64,000 nucleotides of DNA from Pelagibacterium flavum (GTDB lineage Bacteria > Pseudomonadota > Alphaproteobacteria > Rhizobiales > Devosiaceae): assembly GCF_025854335.1 (NCBI RefSeq), contig NZ_CP107716.1, positions 2,287,001 to 2,351,000 of the forward strand, read 5' to 3'. This document shows positions 1-7,785 of this stretch, in pieces; positions within the stretch are counted from its first letter, which is position 1, and every line of letters starts with the position of its first letter. A model generated the notes under the pieces. The model saw only the letters and a program-made list of their open reading frames with translations, made no database searches and was not told the origin of the DNA. The position numbers and the translations under genes are program-made.

Positions 1-850
1 TGAAGGCCGCCGTATAGATGACCAAGCCCATGATCAGGGCAGTCAACTCTGGTGGCACGACGAAGCCACCAGTGTAATTAAACCCGGTCAATTCGGGATA
101 GCTGAACGCGATCGGCACCTGCGCAGCAAGCAGCGCAATCACCGTCGGGACCAGGACAATGCCGAGCATTGGCAGCACGACAGGAAGTCGGTCTCCCTTT
201 TCTTCCATCTTGCGGATTCGACGCGCGCGCCAGATCACAGCCGCAATGATCGAAACGATGAAAATGCCGAGAGCGAGCAGGAACCGGCTGTCACTCTGGA
301 GCAGCGGCAGATAAAGCCCCCGCTGGTTCAGGACCGCGCCCAGGGGCAACTCGTAGCTTTGCCGAACAGCAGGCAAGGCGTTGAGCGCCATGAAGTACCA
401 GAAAAACAGCTGCAGCAAGAGCGGCATGTTGCGCATGACTTCGACATAGACTGTCGCAAGTTTGCGGATGAGGAAATTTGACGAGAGCCGCGCGATACCG
501 ATGATAAAGCCCAGTATCGTTGCCAGCACAATGCCGATAACGGCCACCAGCAGCGTGTTCAATATGCCGACGATATAGACGTCGAGGTAGGTCGAGCTGC
601 GACTGAACGGCAAGAGGGAGAAGCCGATGTTGAAACCGGCGGTCTGGAACAGAAATCCAAACCCGGTGGCTCTGCCTTGCGCCGCCATATTGGCCGCCGC
701 GTTGGACTGTAGCCACCAGAACAGCAGCACAACCCCGATAAGCAATGCGGCCTGATATGCAATCCCGCGCGCAGTCGGATTGTAAAAAAGCGAAGCGTCA
801 AGGCCCGACCGTGCCGAAGTGCCCGACCGCTTCTGCGAGACGTCTGTCAT
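1..850 (-). CDS. aapQ: General L-amino acid ABC transporter permease AapQ (partial)
   Basis: Inner-membrane permease of the Aap general L-amino-acid importer, which pairs with AapM and is fed by the periplasmic protein AapJ. I translated it directly from the minus strand: an ATG at 850-848 opens about 283 codons with no stop before the window edge, so the C-terminus is missing (the family is about 400 residues). Visible are an N-terminal hydrophobic segment near residues 30-47, then several membrane segments. The region around residues 140-155 (VEVMRNMPLLLQLFFWY) is the start of the conserved HisM/GlnP-type permease signature found in polar amino acid permeases. It follows aapJ on the same strand, with a strong hairpin between them, the usual aapJQMP order. 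Assignment is secure from family resemblance and neighbours. Confidence 0.9.
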   Translation of the reverse strand, partial: MTDVSQKRSGTSARSGLDASLFYNPTARGIAYQAALLIGVVLLFWWLQSNAAANMAAQGRATGFGFLFQTAGFNIGFSLLPFSRSSTYLDVYIVGILNTLLVAVIGIVLATILGFIIGIARLSSNFLIRKLATVYVEVMRNMPLLLQLFFWYFMALNALPAVRQSYELPLGAVLNQRGLYLPLLQSDSRFLLALGIFIVSIIAAVIWRARRIRKMEEKGDRLPVVLPMLGIVLVPTVIALLAAQVPIAFSYPELTGFNYTGGFVVPPELTALIMGLVIYTAAF

Positions 851-924
851 GTTGATCCCTTAACCCCTGGCCGAACCGACGGCATTGCAGCTGTTAAGCG
901 CTGCTTGACTGCTAGTTCGGAAGT

Positions 925-947
925 GCCCGGGCGCTGGGCGCCCGGGC
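925..947 (-). other. Intercistronic stem-loop between aapJ and aapQ
   Basis: Perfect 9-bp GC inverted repeat (GCCCGGGCG / CGCCCGGGC) with a 5-base loop, lying just after the aapJ stop. There is no T-run, so it does not look like a full terminator. In binding-protein operons such hairpins typically protect the upstream mRNA or attenuate transcription, giving more binding protein than permease. The hairpin is seen; the role is inferred. Confidence 0.6.
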
Positions 948-964
948 TGAAAGGTGGTCGACGC

Positions 965-1984
965 TTAGCGGATCGGCGGAGCGTACATGACGCCGCCATC
1001 AGTCCACAGGCTATTCACGCCGCGCGGGATGTTGATCGGTGTTTCGGGGCCAACATGCTTGGCATAGAGTTCGCCATAATTGCCCACGTGCTTGATGATC
1101 CGGTAGCCCCAATCGGTCGAGAGGCCGATCGGCGTGCCGAAATCGCCTTCAACGCCCAGCAAGCGACGAACAGCAGGATTTTCCGAACCGAGCATGTCGT
1201 CGACGTTTTCCGAAGTCACACCGAGTTCTTCTGCATTGAGCATGGCAAACAGGGTCCACTTGGCGATATTGAACCACTGGGTGTCGCCGGAGCGAACCGA
1301 GGGGCCAAGCGGCTCTTTGGAGATGATCTCTGGCAGGATGATATGGGCTTCGGGATCGGGGAAACCAGAACGCTCGGCAGCCAGGGCCGAGGAGTCCGTC
1401 GTGAACACGTCACACCGTCCATCGAGATAGGCCTGAACCACTTCGTCCTGGTTGACGAACACAACGGCGTTGGACAGATCCATGCCCTGCGTCGCGAAGT
1501 AGTCAGCAGCATTAAGCTCTGTGGTCGTGCCGGATTCGATACAGACCGCGGCACCGGAGAGTTCCGTCGCAGAGGTTACGCCCGCATCCTCACGCACCAT
1601 GAAACCCTGACCGTCATAGAACATGGTGCCAGTGAAGGTGATGCCAAGATCGGTATCGCGGCTCATCGTCCACGTGGTCGTACGCGACAGCACATCGATG
1701 TTGCCGTTGGCAAGGCTTTCGAAGCGGACCTGCGATGTCAGCGGGGTGTAACGAACAGCCTCGGGATCGTCGAAGATCGCCGCAGCCATGCCGCGGCAGA
1801 AATCGACTTCCAGGCCAGTCCAGTTGTTATTGTCATCGGGGAATGAGAACCCCGGGACGCCTTCGGTCACGCCGCACTGCAGAAAGCCACGCTCCATCAC
1901 CTCGTCGAGCGTCTGCGCGAAGGCAGCGGATGAGGTGGTCGCCATCGCGGCTGCCACAGCGCAAGTGATGAATTGTTTTTTCAT
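965..1984 (-). CDS. aapJ: General L-amino acid-binding periplasmic protein AapJ
   Basis: Periplasmic solute-binding protein (SBP_bac_3 fold) that captures a broad range of L-amino acids for the Aap transporter. 339 residues, the normal length. A signal peptide is clear (MKKQF..., hydrophobic core, cleavage near AAFA-Q at about residue 23). The mature part begins with the family's TLDEVMERGFLQCGV segment. A longer in-frame ORF runs upstream to 2053, but the ATG at 1984 gives a proper signal peptide and has an AGGAAA ribosome site, so it was chosen. First gene of the aap operon; metC lies divergently 245 bp away, an arrangement common in rhizobia. Confidence 0.95.
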   Translation of the reverse strand: MKKQFITCAVAAAMATTSSAAFAQTLDEVMERGFLQCGVTEGVPGFSFPDDNNNWTGLEVDFCRGMAAAIFDDPEAVRYTPLTSQVRFESLANGNIDVLSRTTTWTMSRDTDLGITFTGTMFYDGQGFMVREDAGVTSATELSGAAVCIESGTTTELNAADYFATQGMDLSNAVVFVNQDEVVQAYLDGRCDVFTTDSSALAAERSGFPDPEAHIILPEIISKEPLGPSVRSGDTQWFNIAKWTLFAMLNAEELGVTSENVDDMLGSENPAVRRLLGVEGDFGTPIGLSTDWGYRIIKHVGNYGELYAKHVGPETPINIPRGVNSLWTDGGVMYAPPIR

Positions 1985-2229
1985 AGGATTGCCTTTGTTT
2001 CCTAACCCTTTTTGACGGAGCTGGTGCGTTGCCGCCCACCCCTCTTGTCCCACCTGTTGGCGGGAAGCAGCGCCCTATTGCCATCGAGCGCATTGCTGGG
2101 CAGCATCGAAGCCCAGTTTTACTGTGTGCGTCAAGGGCAAAAGCGATACGAAAATAGTCACTTCCAAGTGCCCGCCTAAATATGAAGCACCAATACTGAC
2201 CTTTTATAAGTGATCCAGGCCGGAGTAAC

Positions 2230-3420
2230 ATGTCAGATTCAGAAAAAGCCGCGATATTCCAACAAGGTACGGAGACGTTTCTTACGCATGGCGGGCGGGA
2301 TCCCAATGCCCAGCACGGCTTTGTCAACACGCCCATTTACCGGGGCAGCACGGTTGTTTTCGATACATTGGCGGAGCTTGATGACAGCAAAATTCGTTAC
2401 CGGTACGGCCGACAGGGCACGCCGCTCACCACCGGGCTGGAGACACTGGTAACCGAGTTGGAGGGGGCCGCCGGGACCGTCCTCACGCCATCGGGAGTAT
2501 CGGCAATTTCCTTGGCGTTTCTTACGTGTTTGTCGGTAGGCGATGAAGTTCTGATCACCGATTCCGTTTACGAACCAACACGAAGATTTGCCGACAGCGT
2601 GCTTAAGCGCCTTGGAATCAGCACCCGCTATTTCGATCCGAGAATCGGGGGCGCTATCGCGAACCTGGTGAGCGAGAAGACCCGCGCGGTATTTCTCGAA
2701 AGTCCGGGTTCGCTGACGTTTGAAATTCAGGACCTGCCCGCAATAGCCAACGCGCTATCGGGGCGCGGTATCGCTGTACTCGTCGACAATTCCTGGGCGA
2801 CTCCTCTGTTTTACAATCCGCTGGCTCTGGGGGCCGACATCATCATTCATTCGGCCACCAAGATGTTCGTTGGCCACTCTGATGTGATGATGGGCACGGT
2901 TTCGGCCAATGACGGGTATCTGGATCAGCTTGTGCACACGCACAGGACGTTTGGGCTTATCGCCTCACCCGATGATACCTATCTGGCAACACGGGGCATG
3001 CGGACCCTTGCCGTGCGGATGAAGGAGCATCAGGCCCGCGCTCTCGAACTGGCCAGCTGGCTCGACCAGATGGACGCTGTCGAAGTGCTGCATCCCGCCC
3101 TGCCCTCTCATCCCGATAACCACATCTTTTTGCGAGACTTTTCGGGGAGCGGCTGCCTGTTCTCAATCATCCTGCCGCCGGCGTCGCGACAAGCTGTTGC
3201 GGCCATGGTGGACGCCATGCGCGTTTTCGGCATGGGCTATTCCTGGGGCGGATTTGAAAGCCTGATCCTGCCGTCGGACCCCAAGCGCATCCGCACTGCC
3301 GTGCCGTGGGAGGTGCGTGGCAATCTGCTGCGGATTCATGTGGGTTTCGAGGACCTCAACGACCTCAAAGCCGATCTCAGCGACGGAATTGCGCGTTATT
3401 TGAATACAGCGGGGATGTGA
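2230..3420 (+). CDS. metC: Cystathionine beta-lyase (MetC)
   Basis: Cytosolic PLP enzyme of the Cys/Met metabolism family that cleaves cystathionine to homocysteine, pyruvate and ammonia in methionine synthesis. 396 residues, full length. Landmarks: the substrate/PLP phosphate region YRYGRQGTPLT near residues 57-67, Asp186 in VLVDNSW (binds the pyridine nitrogen) and the Schiff-base lysine Lys211 in SATKMFVGHSD. GGAG precedes the ATG by 4 bases. Divergent from aapJ. Its last 25 bases overlap the end of the convergent PAP2 gene. MetC is preferred over a gamma-synthase because of its close fit to the alphaproteobacterial MetC beside aap, but family members are hard to separate by sequence alone. 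Confidence 0.9.
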   Translation: MSDSEKAAIFQQGTETFLTHGGRDPNAQHGFVNTPIYRGSTVVFDTLAELDDSKIRYRYGRQGTPLTTGLETLVTELEGAAGTVLTPSGVSAISLAFLTCLSVGDEVLITDSVYEPTRRFADSVLKRLGISTRYFDPRIGGAIANLVSEKTRAVFLESPGSLTFEIQDLPAIANALSGRGIAVLVDNSWATPLFYNPLALGADIIIHSATKMFVGHSDVMMGTVSANDGYLDQLVHTHRTFGLIASPDDTYLATRGMRTLAVRMKEHQARALELASWLDQMDAVEVLHPALPSHPDNHIFLRDFSGSGCLFSIILPPASRQAVAAMVDAMRVFGMGYSWGGFESLILPSDPKRIRTAVPWEVRGNLLRIHVGFEDLNDLKADLSDGIARYLNTAGM

Positions 3421-4277
3421 CGGCGGCGCAGCCAGCGCATGAGCGGCTCGAAGGCTGCGAACATACGGTAGTGCACCCGACCGCCTTTGACCTCCATGCC
3501 CCAGCGCCGGGTGACGAAATAATCGCGAACCACAATTGCCGAGGCCAACCCGACAAACGATCCGGCGATCACATCGGAAAGATAGTGATCGCCGACCACG
3601 ATACGGCTGAGCCCGATCGCAAAGCCAAAGGCGATCAGCCAGCCATGGAATCGACCGTTGGTGAGGGTGCGCAACACCAGGGCAAAGGCGACCGCAGTCG
3701 TCGCGTGTCCGGACGGAAAGCTGTGGAAACTCCAGTCCAGCAATTCAAACGGCTGGAAATGAAGCACTCCCAGGTCTTCGAGATACATTGGGCGGGCACG
3801 CCCGATGATGCGTTTGATCACCACAGTGACCAGACCGGAAATGGCGATGGTGGCAAATATATAGGCCGAGATCGCCAAAACGCCTCTCGCTGCCCAGGCC
3901 CAGCTGTAAGAGAGCTTGAGTCGCAAACCTGCCCCGCACAGAAGTCCGGCCAAAAGCGTGGGGACAAACAGCCAATCCGATTTGCCCAGGTCGGTTATGA
4001 AGCGGAAAAATGCTCGCTCACCCGATGGCCAATTGCGCACTGCCTCGGTAACGGGGCCATCGAGCAGAACCGCCAGGGCAAGAAGCCCCAGCATCGTCCA
4101 TAAGGGCCACCAGAACAGGACTTTCGCCTGCCGGTGCCGTTCCATGACAGCCTTGAGCCATTGGGCGGTAAAGGTTTCGGGAGCAAGCAATTTTCCCCGG
4201 TCTCCATCTTCTTGGCCAGTTGAGGCCTGGAATTTTGCTGTCGCGCTTGCTGGAAATGCTCCGGGCGCGGCTAACAC
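3396..4277 (-). CDS. PAP2-family membrane phosphatase
   Basis: Integral membrane phosphatase of the phosphatidic acid phosphatase type 2 family, acting on lipid or isoprenyl phosphates such as undecaprenyl diphosphate, phosphatidylglycerol phosphate or lipid A phosphate. All three catalytic motifs are present: KRIIGRARP (155-163), FPSGH (187-191) and SRIVVGDHYLSD (224-235). Several hydrophobic segments lie between residues 55 and 245. The 293-residue form begins with GTG at 4277. An internal ATG at 4145 (residue 45), just before the first hydrophobic segment, is an equally possible start. It converges on and overlaps metC by 25 bp. The physiological substrate cannot be told from sequence. Confidence 0.88.
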   Translation of the reverse strand: MLAAPGAFPASATAKFQASTGQEDGDRGKLLAPETFTAQWLKAVMERHRQAKVLFWWPLWTMLGLLALAVLLDGPVTEAVRNWPSGERAFFRFITDLGKSDWLFVPTLLAGLLCGAGLRLKLSYSWAWAARGVLAISAYIFATIAISGLVTVVIKRIIGRARPMYLEDLGVLHFQPFELLDWSFHSFPSGHATTAVAFALVLRTLTNGRFHGWLIAFGFAIGLSRIVVGDHYLSDVIAGSFVGLASAIVVRDYFVTRRWGMEVKGGRVHYRMFAAFEPLMRWLRRRHIPAVFK

Positions 4278-4326
4278 GCCTTGCCCTGCCAGAAAAGAAT
4301 GTGTATCGCAACACCGATGGCCATGT

Positions 4327-4403
4327 CGGGGTATAGCTCAGCCTGGTAGAGCACCGGTTTTGGGAACCGGGGGTCGCAAGTTCGAATCTTGCTGCCCCGA
4401 CCA
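4327..4403 (+). tRNA. tRNA-Pro(UGG)
   Basis: A 77-base cloverleaf with encoded CCA. The acceptor stem CGGGGTA pairs with TGCCCCG (one G-T pair), the D-arm is GCTC...GAGC, the anticodon stem CCGGT/ACCGG encloses TTTGGGA with anticodon TGG, and the T-arm loop is TTCGAAT. Confidence 0.97.
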
Positions 4404-4428
4404 TTGGCCAGCCATGGGATTGTTGATT

Positions 4429-4734
4429 ATGGTTGCACGCATCTATCGCCCCGCCCGCAACGCAATGCAGTCGGGAAAAGGCAAAAGCCAGGACTGGGTG
4501 CTGGTTTTCGAGCCTGAAGTGGCCCGTTCAATCGATCCTCTGATGGGATACACCTCGTCTGGCGATATGAAGCAGCAGATCAAGTTGCGGTTCGACACGC
4601 TCGAGGACGCGGAATCCTATGCCCGCCGCGAGGGCATCGCCTATGTGGTGCAGCCGGCGCAAGAGCCGACCATAAAGAAGGTCAGCTATCCCGACAATTT
4701 CCGATTCGACCGCAAGGTGCCCTGGACGCACTAA
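4429..4734 (+). CDS. NDUFS4-like complex I accessory protein (ETC_C1_NDUFA4)
   Basis: 101-residue protein of the family homologous to the 18 kDa mitochondrial complex I subunit NDUFS4, an alphaproteobacterial supernumerary subunit of NADH:ubiquinone oxidoreductase. Recognisable family features: the MVARIYRPARNAMQSGK start, the WVLVFEPE segment and the C-terminal YPDNFRFDRK...PWTH ending. Start chosen at ATG 4429; an in-frame ATG at 4414 would add five residues. It lies just after tRNA-Pro(UGG) and away from the nuo genes, as is usual for this protein. Its stop is 12 bases before the next gene. Confidence 0.9.
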   Translation: MVARIYRPARNAMQSGKGKSQDWVLVFEPEVARSIDPLMGYTSSGDMKQQIKLRFDTLEDAESYARREGIAYVVQPAQEPTIKKVSYPDNFRFDRKVPWTH

Positions 4735-4746
4735 GGCGCCAGCGCC

Positions 4747-5496
4747 TTGGAAATATATCTTCTTGTGGTGCTTGGCGGCGCGGCTGTAGCCGGCTTCGTT
4801 CAGGGGCTGGCCGGGTTTGCGTTTGCATTATCGAGTCTGAGCATCTGGGCTTGGGCTGTCGATCCCGCCCTGGCAGCACCCATGGCGGTGTTCGGGTCAC
4901 TCATCGGTCAGCTGGTCACGCTCCCGATCGTCGGGCGCCATTTCAATCCAAAAGGCATGCTGCCGTTTGTGGTCGGGGGAATTTTGGGCGTGCCGCTTGG
5001 AATTTTCCTGCTCAGCGTTCTCGATCCGCAGGGCTTCAAGCTGGCGTTGGGGGTTTTCATGATCGTTTATTGTCCGATCATGCTGTTCGTGCCGGCCGGT
5101 TTCAAAATCGGTTATGGCGGGAACTGGGGCAATGGGATTGCCGGCTGGCTGGGAGGAATTTTCGGAGGACTCGGCGGGCTTTCCGGGCCCATTCCGACCC
5201 TCTGGTGCACGCTTAGGGGCATGGACAAGGACAGTCAGCGTGGAATAATGCAGGGCTTCAATATCGCCATGCATGTAACTACGATGATTGGGTATTTTCT
5301 TGCCGGATCAATCATTGACCGTGCAACCTGGCAGCATCTTGGGCTGATTTCGGTGGCACTTGTGGTGCCTGCCCTGCTCGGCGCCATGCTGTTCAAGCGC
5401 CTGGACACGCAGGCCTTCCGGCGCCTCGTCTTGATCCTTCTGTTTGTTTCGGGGCTGGTGCTGACGAGCTCGGCAGCCCCTGCCCTGTTGAGCTAA
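4747..5496 (+). CDS. TSUP (TauE/SafE) family membrane transporter
   Basis: 249-residue integral membrane protein of the TSUP family, often exporters or importers of sulfite, sulfoacetate or other small organosulfur anions. About eight hydrophobic segments. The characteristic repeat is seen as GFVQGLAGFAFAL near the N-terminus and GGLGGLSGPIPTLW in the second half, each with the family's G-x-G-G-G-x-x-x-x-P pattern. The start is TTG at 4747, 12 bases after the NDUFS4-like stop, with AAGG upstream; a GTG at 4765 is the alternative. Substrate unknown. Convergent with the anti-sigma gene, with no intergenic gap (the ends overlap by 4 bases). Confidence 0.85.
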   Translation: MEIYLLVVLGGAAVAGFVQGLAGFAFALSSLSIWAWAVDPALAAPMAVFGSLIGQLVTLPIVGRHFNPKGMLPFVVGGILGVPLGIFLLSVLDPQGFKLALGVFMIVYCPIMLFVPAGFKIGYGGNWGNGIAGWLGGIFGGLGGLSGPIPTLWCTLRGMDKDSQRGIMQGFNIAMHVTTMIGYFLAGSIIDRATWQHLGLISVALVVPALLGAMLFKRLDTQAFRRLVLILLFVSGLVLTSSAAPALLS

Positions 5497-6200
5497 ATGA
5501 CCGGCGCCCGGGCAAAGCCCTTGAGGAGGATTGGCCCGGTGGGACGACCTGTGGGCGAGCCGCCCGCTGGCTCGAGCGTGATTTCATAGAGCTGGTCGGG
5601 CTGCGGTGCGGGAAGATTGGGGCCACCCAAGACCAGGTCGCGCGCCTCGCGGAAAGTGCCGAGTGAGACCGGTCCGGTCTCGGGATCGGGCAAGGTCCAG
5701 ACTTCGAGGGTCGAGCCGTCGGGCGCCACAAGAGCTTCGAGTGGCATTATGCGGATGCTGTCGTCTGCGAAAGCCTCAATGATGGCGCCGGGCTCCATGT
5801 CGTCACCGACAAGGACGGCCACGACAAGGGGTGCCTGGGGGACGGGACCGAGGGACTGGCCGCCGAAGAACCCTACTCCGAGCGAAAGGAGAATAGCAGC
5901 CGCCATCCCGGCCCAGCGCGGGAGGTCGACGGCCGTAGATGGGCGATTGGTGTTGGCTGCAGGCGGCGCCTCGGGCGCTGTGGCGAGTGAGGATTCAATT
6001 CTTGACCAGAGGTCGGCGGGAACAGATTCGGGCGCCGCCGTCGCGTCGAGGGCGTCAAAATTCTGCTGCAGCGCGGCAACCTTGCGCGCCAGCTCGGGTT
6101 CGCTGGCGATTCGGGATTCGAATCGCGCCCGTTGCTCGCCTTCGAGCTGGCCCAGTACATACTCGGCAATCATATCATTGGTGTCCGATGGTGCCGTCAT
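5493..6200 (-). CDS. Anti-sigma factor, RskA family
   Basis: Membrane-anchored anti-sigma factor of the anti-sigma-K (RskA) type, expected to hold the neighbouring ECF sigma factor inactive at the inner membrane. 235 residues: a cytoplasmic N-terminal domain (about 5-75: AEYVLGQLEGEQRARFE, then ...PADLWSRIES), a low-complexity linker, one transmembrane helix (about 96-116), and a periplasmic RskA domain with TLEVWTLPDPETGP and an ...LYEITLEPAGGSPTGRPTGPIL end typical of RskA. The ATG at 6200 overlaps the sigma gene's TGA (ATGA), so translation is probably coupled; a start three codons upstream is less likely. The inducing signal is unknown. Confidence 0.9.
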   Translation of the reverse strand: MTAPSDTNDMIAEYVLGQLEGEQRARFESRIASEPELARKVAALQQNFDALDATAAPESVPADLWSRIESSLATAPEAPPAANTNRPSTAVDLPRWAGMAAAILLSLGVGFFGGQSLGPVPQAPLVVAVLVGDDMEPGAIIEAFADDSIRIMPLEALVAPDGSTLEVWTLPDPETGPVSLGTFREARDLVLGGPNLPAPQPDQLYEITLEPAGGSPTGRPTGPILLKGFARAPVI

Positions 6201-6748
6201 CCAAGGCACTCCTGCAAGGCGGTCATGCCGCGTCTGATCCAGGCCTTGACCGTACCCAGCGGCGCGTCGAGCTTGGCGGCGACTTCACCGTGGGTGAGGC
6301 CAGTGACGTAGCACAGGAGAATTGCCGTGCGCTTTCGGGCGTCGAGCTGCCTAAGGCACCCTTTGAGCGCGTGCCGCTCAGGCAGTAGCTCGTAGGCGTT
6401 GCTGGCATCGCCGGTTCTGTCGCCCATGGCTTCGAGGGTCTTGCTATCGACGTGATCAACGCGCCCGGCATCGCGCAAAAGGTTGAGTGCCCGGTTTCGC
6501 ACAATACGGGTGATCCAACCGCGCGCCTCGCCATATCTGGGATCGTACTGGCCCGAGCGCTGCCAGATGGCCACGAACGCATCCTGCACGACCTCCTCGG
6601 CGAGATCGGAGCGGCGCACGATGCGGCGGGCAACTGCAAGCAGCCGCCCGGCTTCCATGCGAAACAGGGCTTCAAGGGCCGATCTGTCGCCTTTGGCAAT
6701 CTCGATAACCAATGAATTCACCTGTGCCGTCGCGCCCTGCTCGTTCAT
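6197..6748 (-). CDS. ECF RNA polymerase sigma factor (SigK-like)
   Basis: Extracytoplasmic-function sigma factor, 183 residues. Region 2 is seen around residues 20-90 (ARRIVRRSDLAEEVVQDAFV, then GWITRIVRNRALNLLRDAGR). Region 4 covers about 125-183 (LDARKRTAILLCYVTGLTHGEVA and APLGTVKAWIRRGMTAL helix-turn-helix). Pairing with an RskA-type anti-sigma through an ATGA overlap places it near the SigK (ECF19-like) group. Start taken at ATG 6748; an in-frame GTG at 6760 is possible. Divergent from the DUF4394 gene. A shared palindromic element in the 188-bp gap could serve autoregulated divergent promoters. Confidence 0.92.
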   Translation of the reverse strand: MNEQGATAQVNSLVIEIAKGDRSALEALFRMEAGRLLAVARRIVRRSDLAEEVVQDAFVAIWQRSGQYDPRYGEARGWITRIVRNRALNLLRDAGRVDHVDSKTLEAMGDRTGDASNAYELLPERHALKGCLRQLDARKRTAILLCYVTGLTHGEVAAKLDAPLGTVKAWIRRGMTALQECLG

Positions 6749-6821
6749 CGCTCCCCACACCTCGGCATCACCTTTCTGGCCACTCTACACACCAGAAACC
6801 GCTTCAGATGCAAAAAAGCAA

Positions 6822-6866
6822 AAAAGTCATCGCGCCGATGCATCCGGATGGGCGTGTGGCGGGTAG
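6822..6866. promoter_or_regulatory. Candidate bidirectional ECF-sigma promoter with CATCCGGATG palindrome
   Basis: The 10-bp palindrome CATCCGGATG at 6841-6850 lies between the divergent sigma and DUF4394 genes. Read forward it gives GCATCC, and read in reverse CCATCC. The mycobacterial SigK -35 element is CCATCC, and this locus has a SigK/RskA-type pair, so the palindrome could supply two back-to-back -35 elements. Untranslated leaders of roughly 60-70 bases would result in each direction. The palindrome is seen; the promoter role is inference. Confidence 0.4.
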
Positions 6867-6936
6867 AGCCAATGTGACCAACACAGGCTCCGCGGAATTC
6901 GGGGAGCCAACTCATTGAACGACCAGGAGAAACGCA

Positions 6937-7728
6937 ATGTCTCACCGTACTCTTACCCGCGCCGCTCTCATCGGCACCAGCTTTTTTGCCCTGACTGGCG
7001 CCGCGCTCGCCCAGCCCGCCGTCGGGCTCGCCGGCGACAAGACCCTCGTCATGTTCGATACCGAGACGCTCATGGTCGAAGGCATGATGGAAGTCTCCGG
7101 CGTCGACAGTCTGTTCGGCATCGACCAGCGCCCCGCCGACAACATGCTTTATGGCGTGGATTCGGACTACAATATCGTGACGATCGACCCCGCGACCGGC
7201 GAAGCCACCGTGGTTTCGACCATAACCGAAACCATCGGCGGCGATTACGCCATGGTCGATTTCAACCCGATGGCCGACCGCCTGCGGTTCATGGGTTCGG
7301 ACGGCACGAATTTGCGCATCAATGTCGACACGGGGGAAACCATTGTCGATGGCAGTCTGCATTTTGCCGAAGGCGACGCAAACGCCGATGCCGACTTCAC
7401 GGTGGTTGCGACCGCTTACATCAACTCGATTGGTTCGCCCGATGCGACGGCAATGTATGACATCGAATGGTCGATGATGTCGCTGCTGCAACAGACCGCT
7501 CCTAATGACGGCACGCTCGAAACGCGCGGCATGCTGGGCATTGATGATGCCGATGCGATCGCCTTCGATATCTTTGCCAAAGAGATCGACATGAACACGG
7601 CGTATCTGGTGGCCAACATGACCCTTTATACCGTCGATCTGCAGTCAGGTGCTGCCACCGAGGTGGGCATGATCGACGGTCTGGATGTTGCGCTGCGCGA
7701 CGTCGCCGTGTGGCACGAAGGCATGTAA
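6937..7728 (+). CDS. Secreted DUF4394-domain protein
   Basis: Periplasmic or secreted protein of unknown function, 263 residues. A clear signal peptide ends at ...GAALA-QP (about residue 25). The rest is a DUF4394 beta-propeller-like domain with characteristic segments: LFGIDQRPADNMLYGVDS, TITETIGGDYAMVDFNPMADRLR and TNLRINVDTGE. It has a strong AGGAG ribosome site. It is divergent from the ECF sigma/anti-sigma pair and could be the main target of that sigma factor. DUF4394 genes are found next to SigK-type loci in other bacteria as far as I recall, which fits. No catalytic residues recognised. Confidence 0.85.
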   Translation: MSHRTLTRAALIGTSFFALTGAALAQPAVGLAGDKTLVMFDTETLMVEGMMEVSGVDSLFGIDQRPADNMLYGVDSDYNIVTIDPATGEATVVSTITETIGGDYAMVDFNPMADRLRFMGSDGTNLRINVDTGETIVDGSLHFAEGDANADADFTVVATAYINSIGSPDATAMYDIEWSMMSLLQQTAPNDGTLETRGMLGIDDADAIAFDIFAKEIDMNTAYLVANMTLYTVDLQSGAATEVGMIDGLDVALRDVAVWHEGM

Positions 7729-7753
7729 GCGGGCGAAGACGCTTGAGTATGTG

Positions 7754-7779
7754 GGGCGGCGCGGTGCGCCGCCCTTTTT
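7754..7779 (+). terminator. Rho-independent terminator after the DUF4394 gene
   Basis: Perfect 9-bp stem GGGCGGCGC / GCGCCGCCC, loop GGT, followed by TTTTT. It lies between convergent genes and serves the plus-strand DUF4394 gene. Confidence 0.9.
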
Positions 7780-7785
7780 GCTAGA

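Noticed and set aside
905..1846. 313-codon plus-strand frame over aapJ
   Set aside because: Antisense shadow of the well-supported aapJ gene; it has no family character and His/Arg-rich composition typical of GC-rich antisense frames.
3306..4103. 265-codon plus-strand frame
   Set aside because: Overlaps the end of metC and is antisense to the PAP2 gene, which has all catalytic motifs.
6745..7491. 248-codon minus-strand frame
   Set aside because: Antisense to the DUF4394 gene and rich in His/Arg repeats; no signals of a real start.
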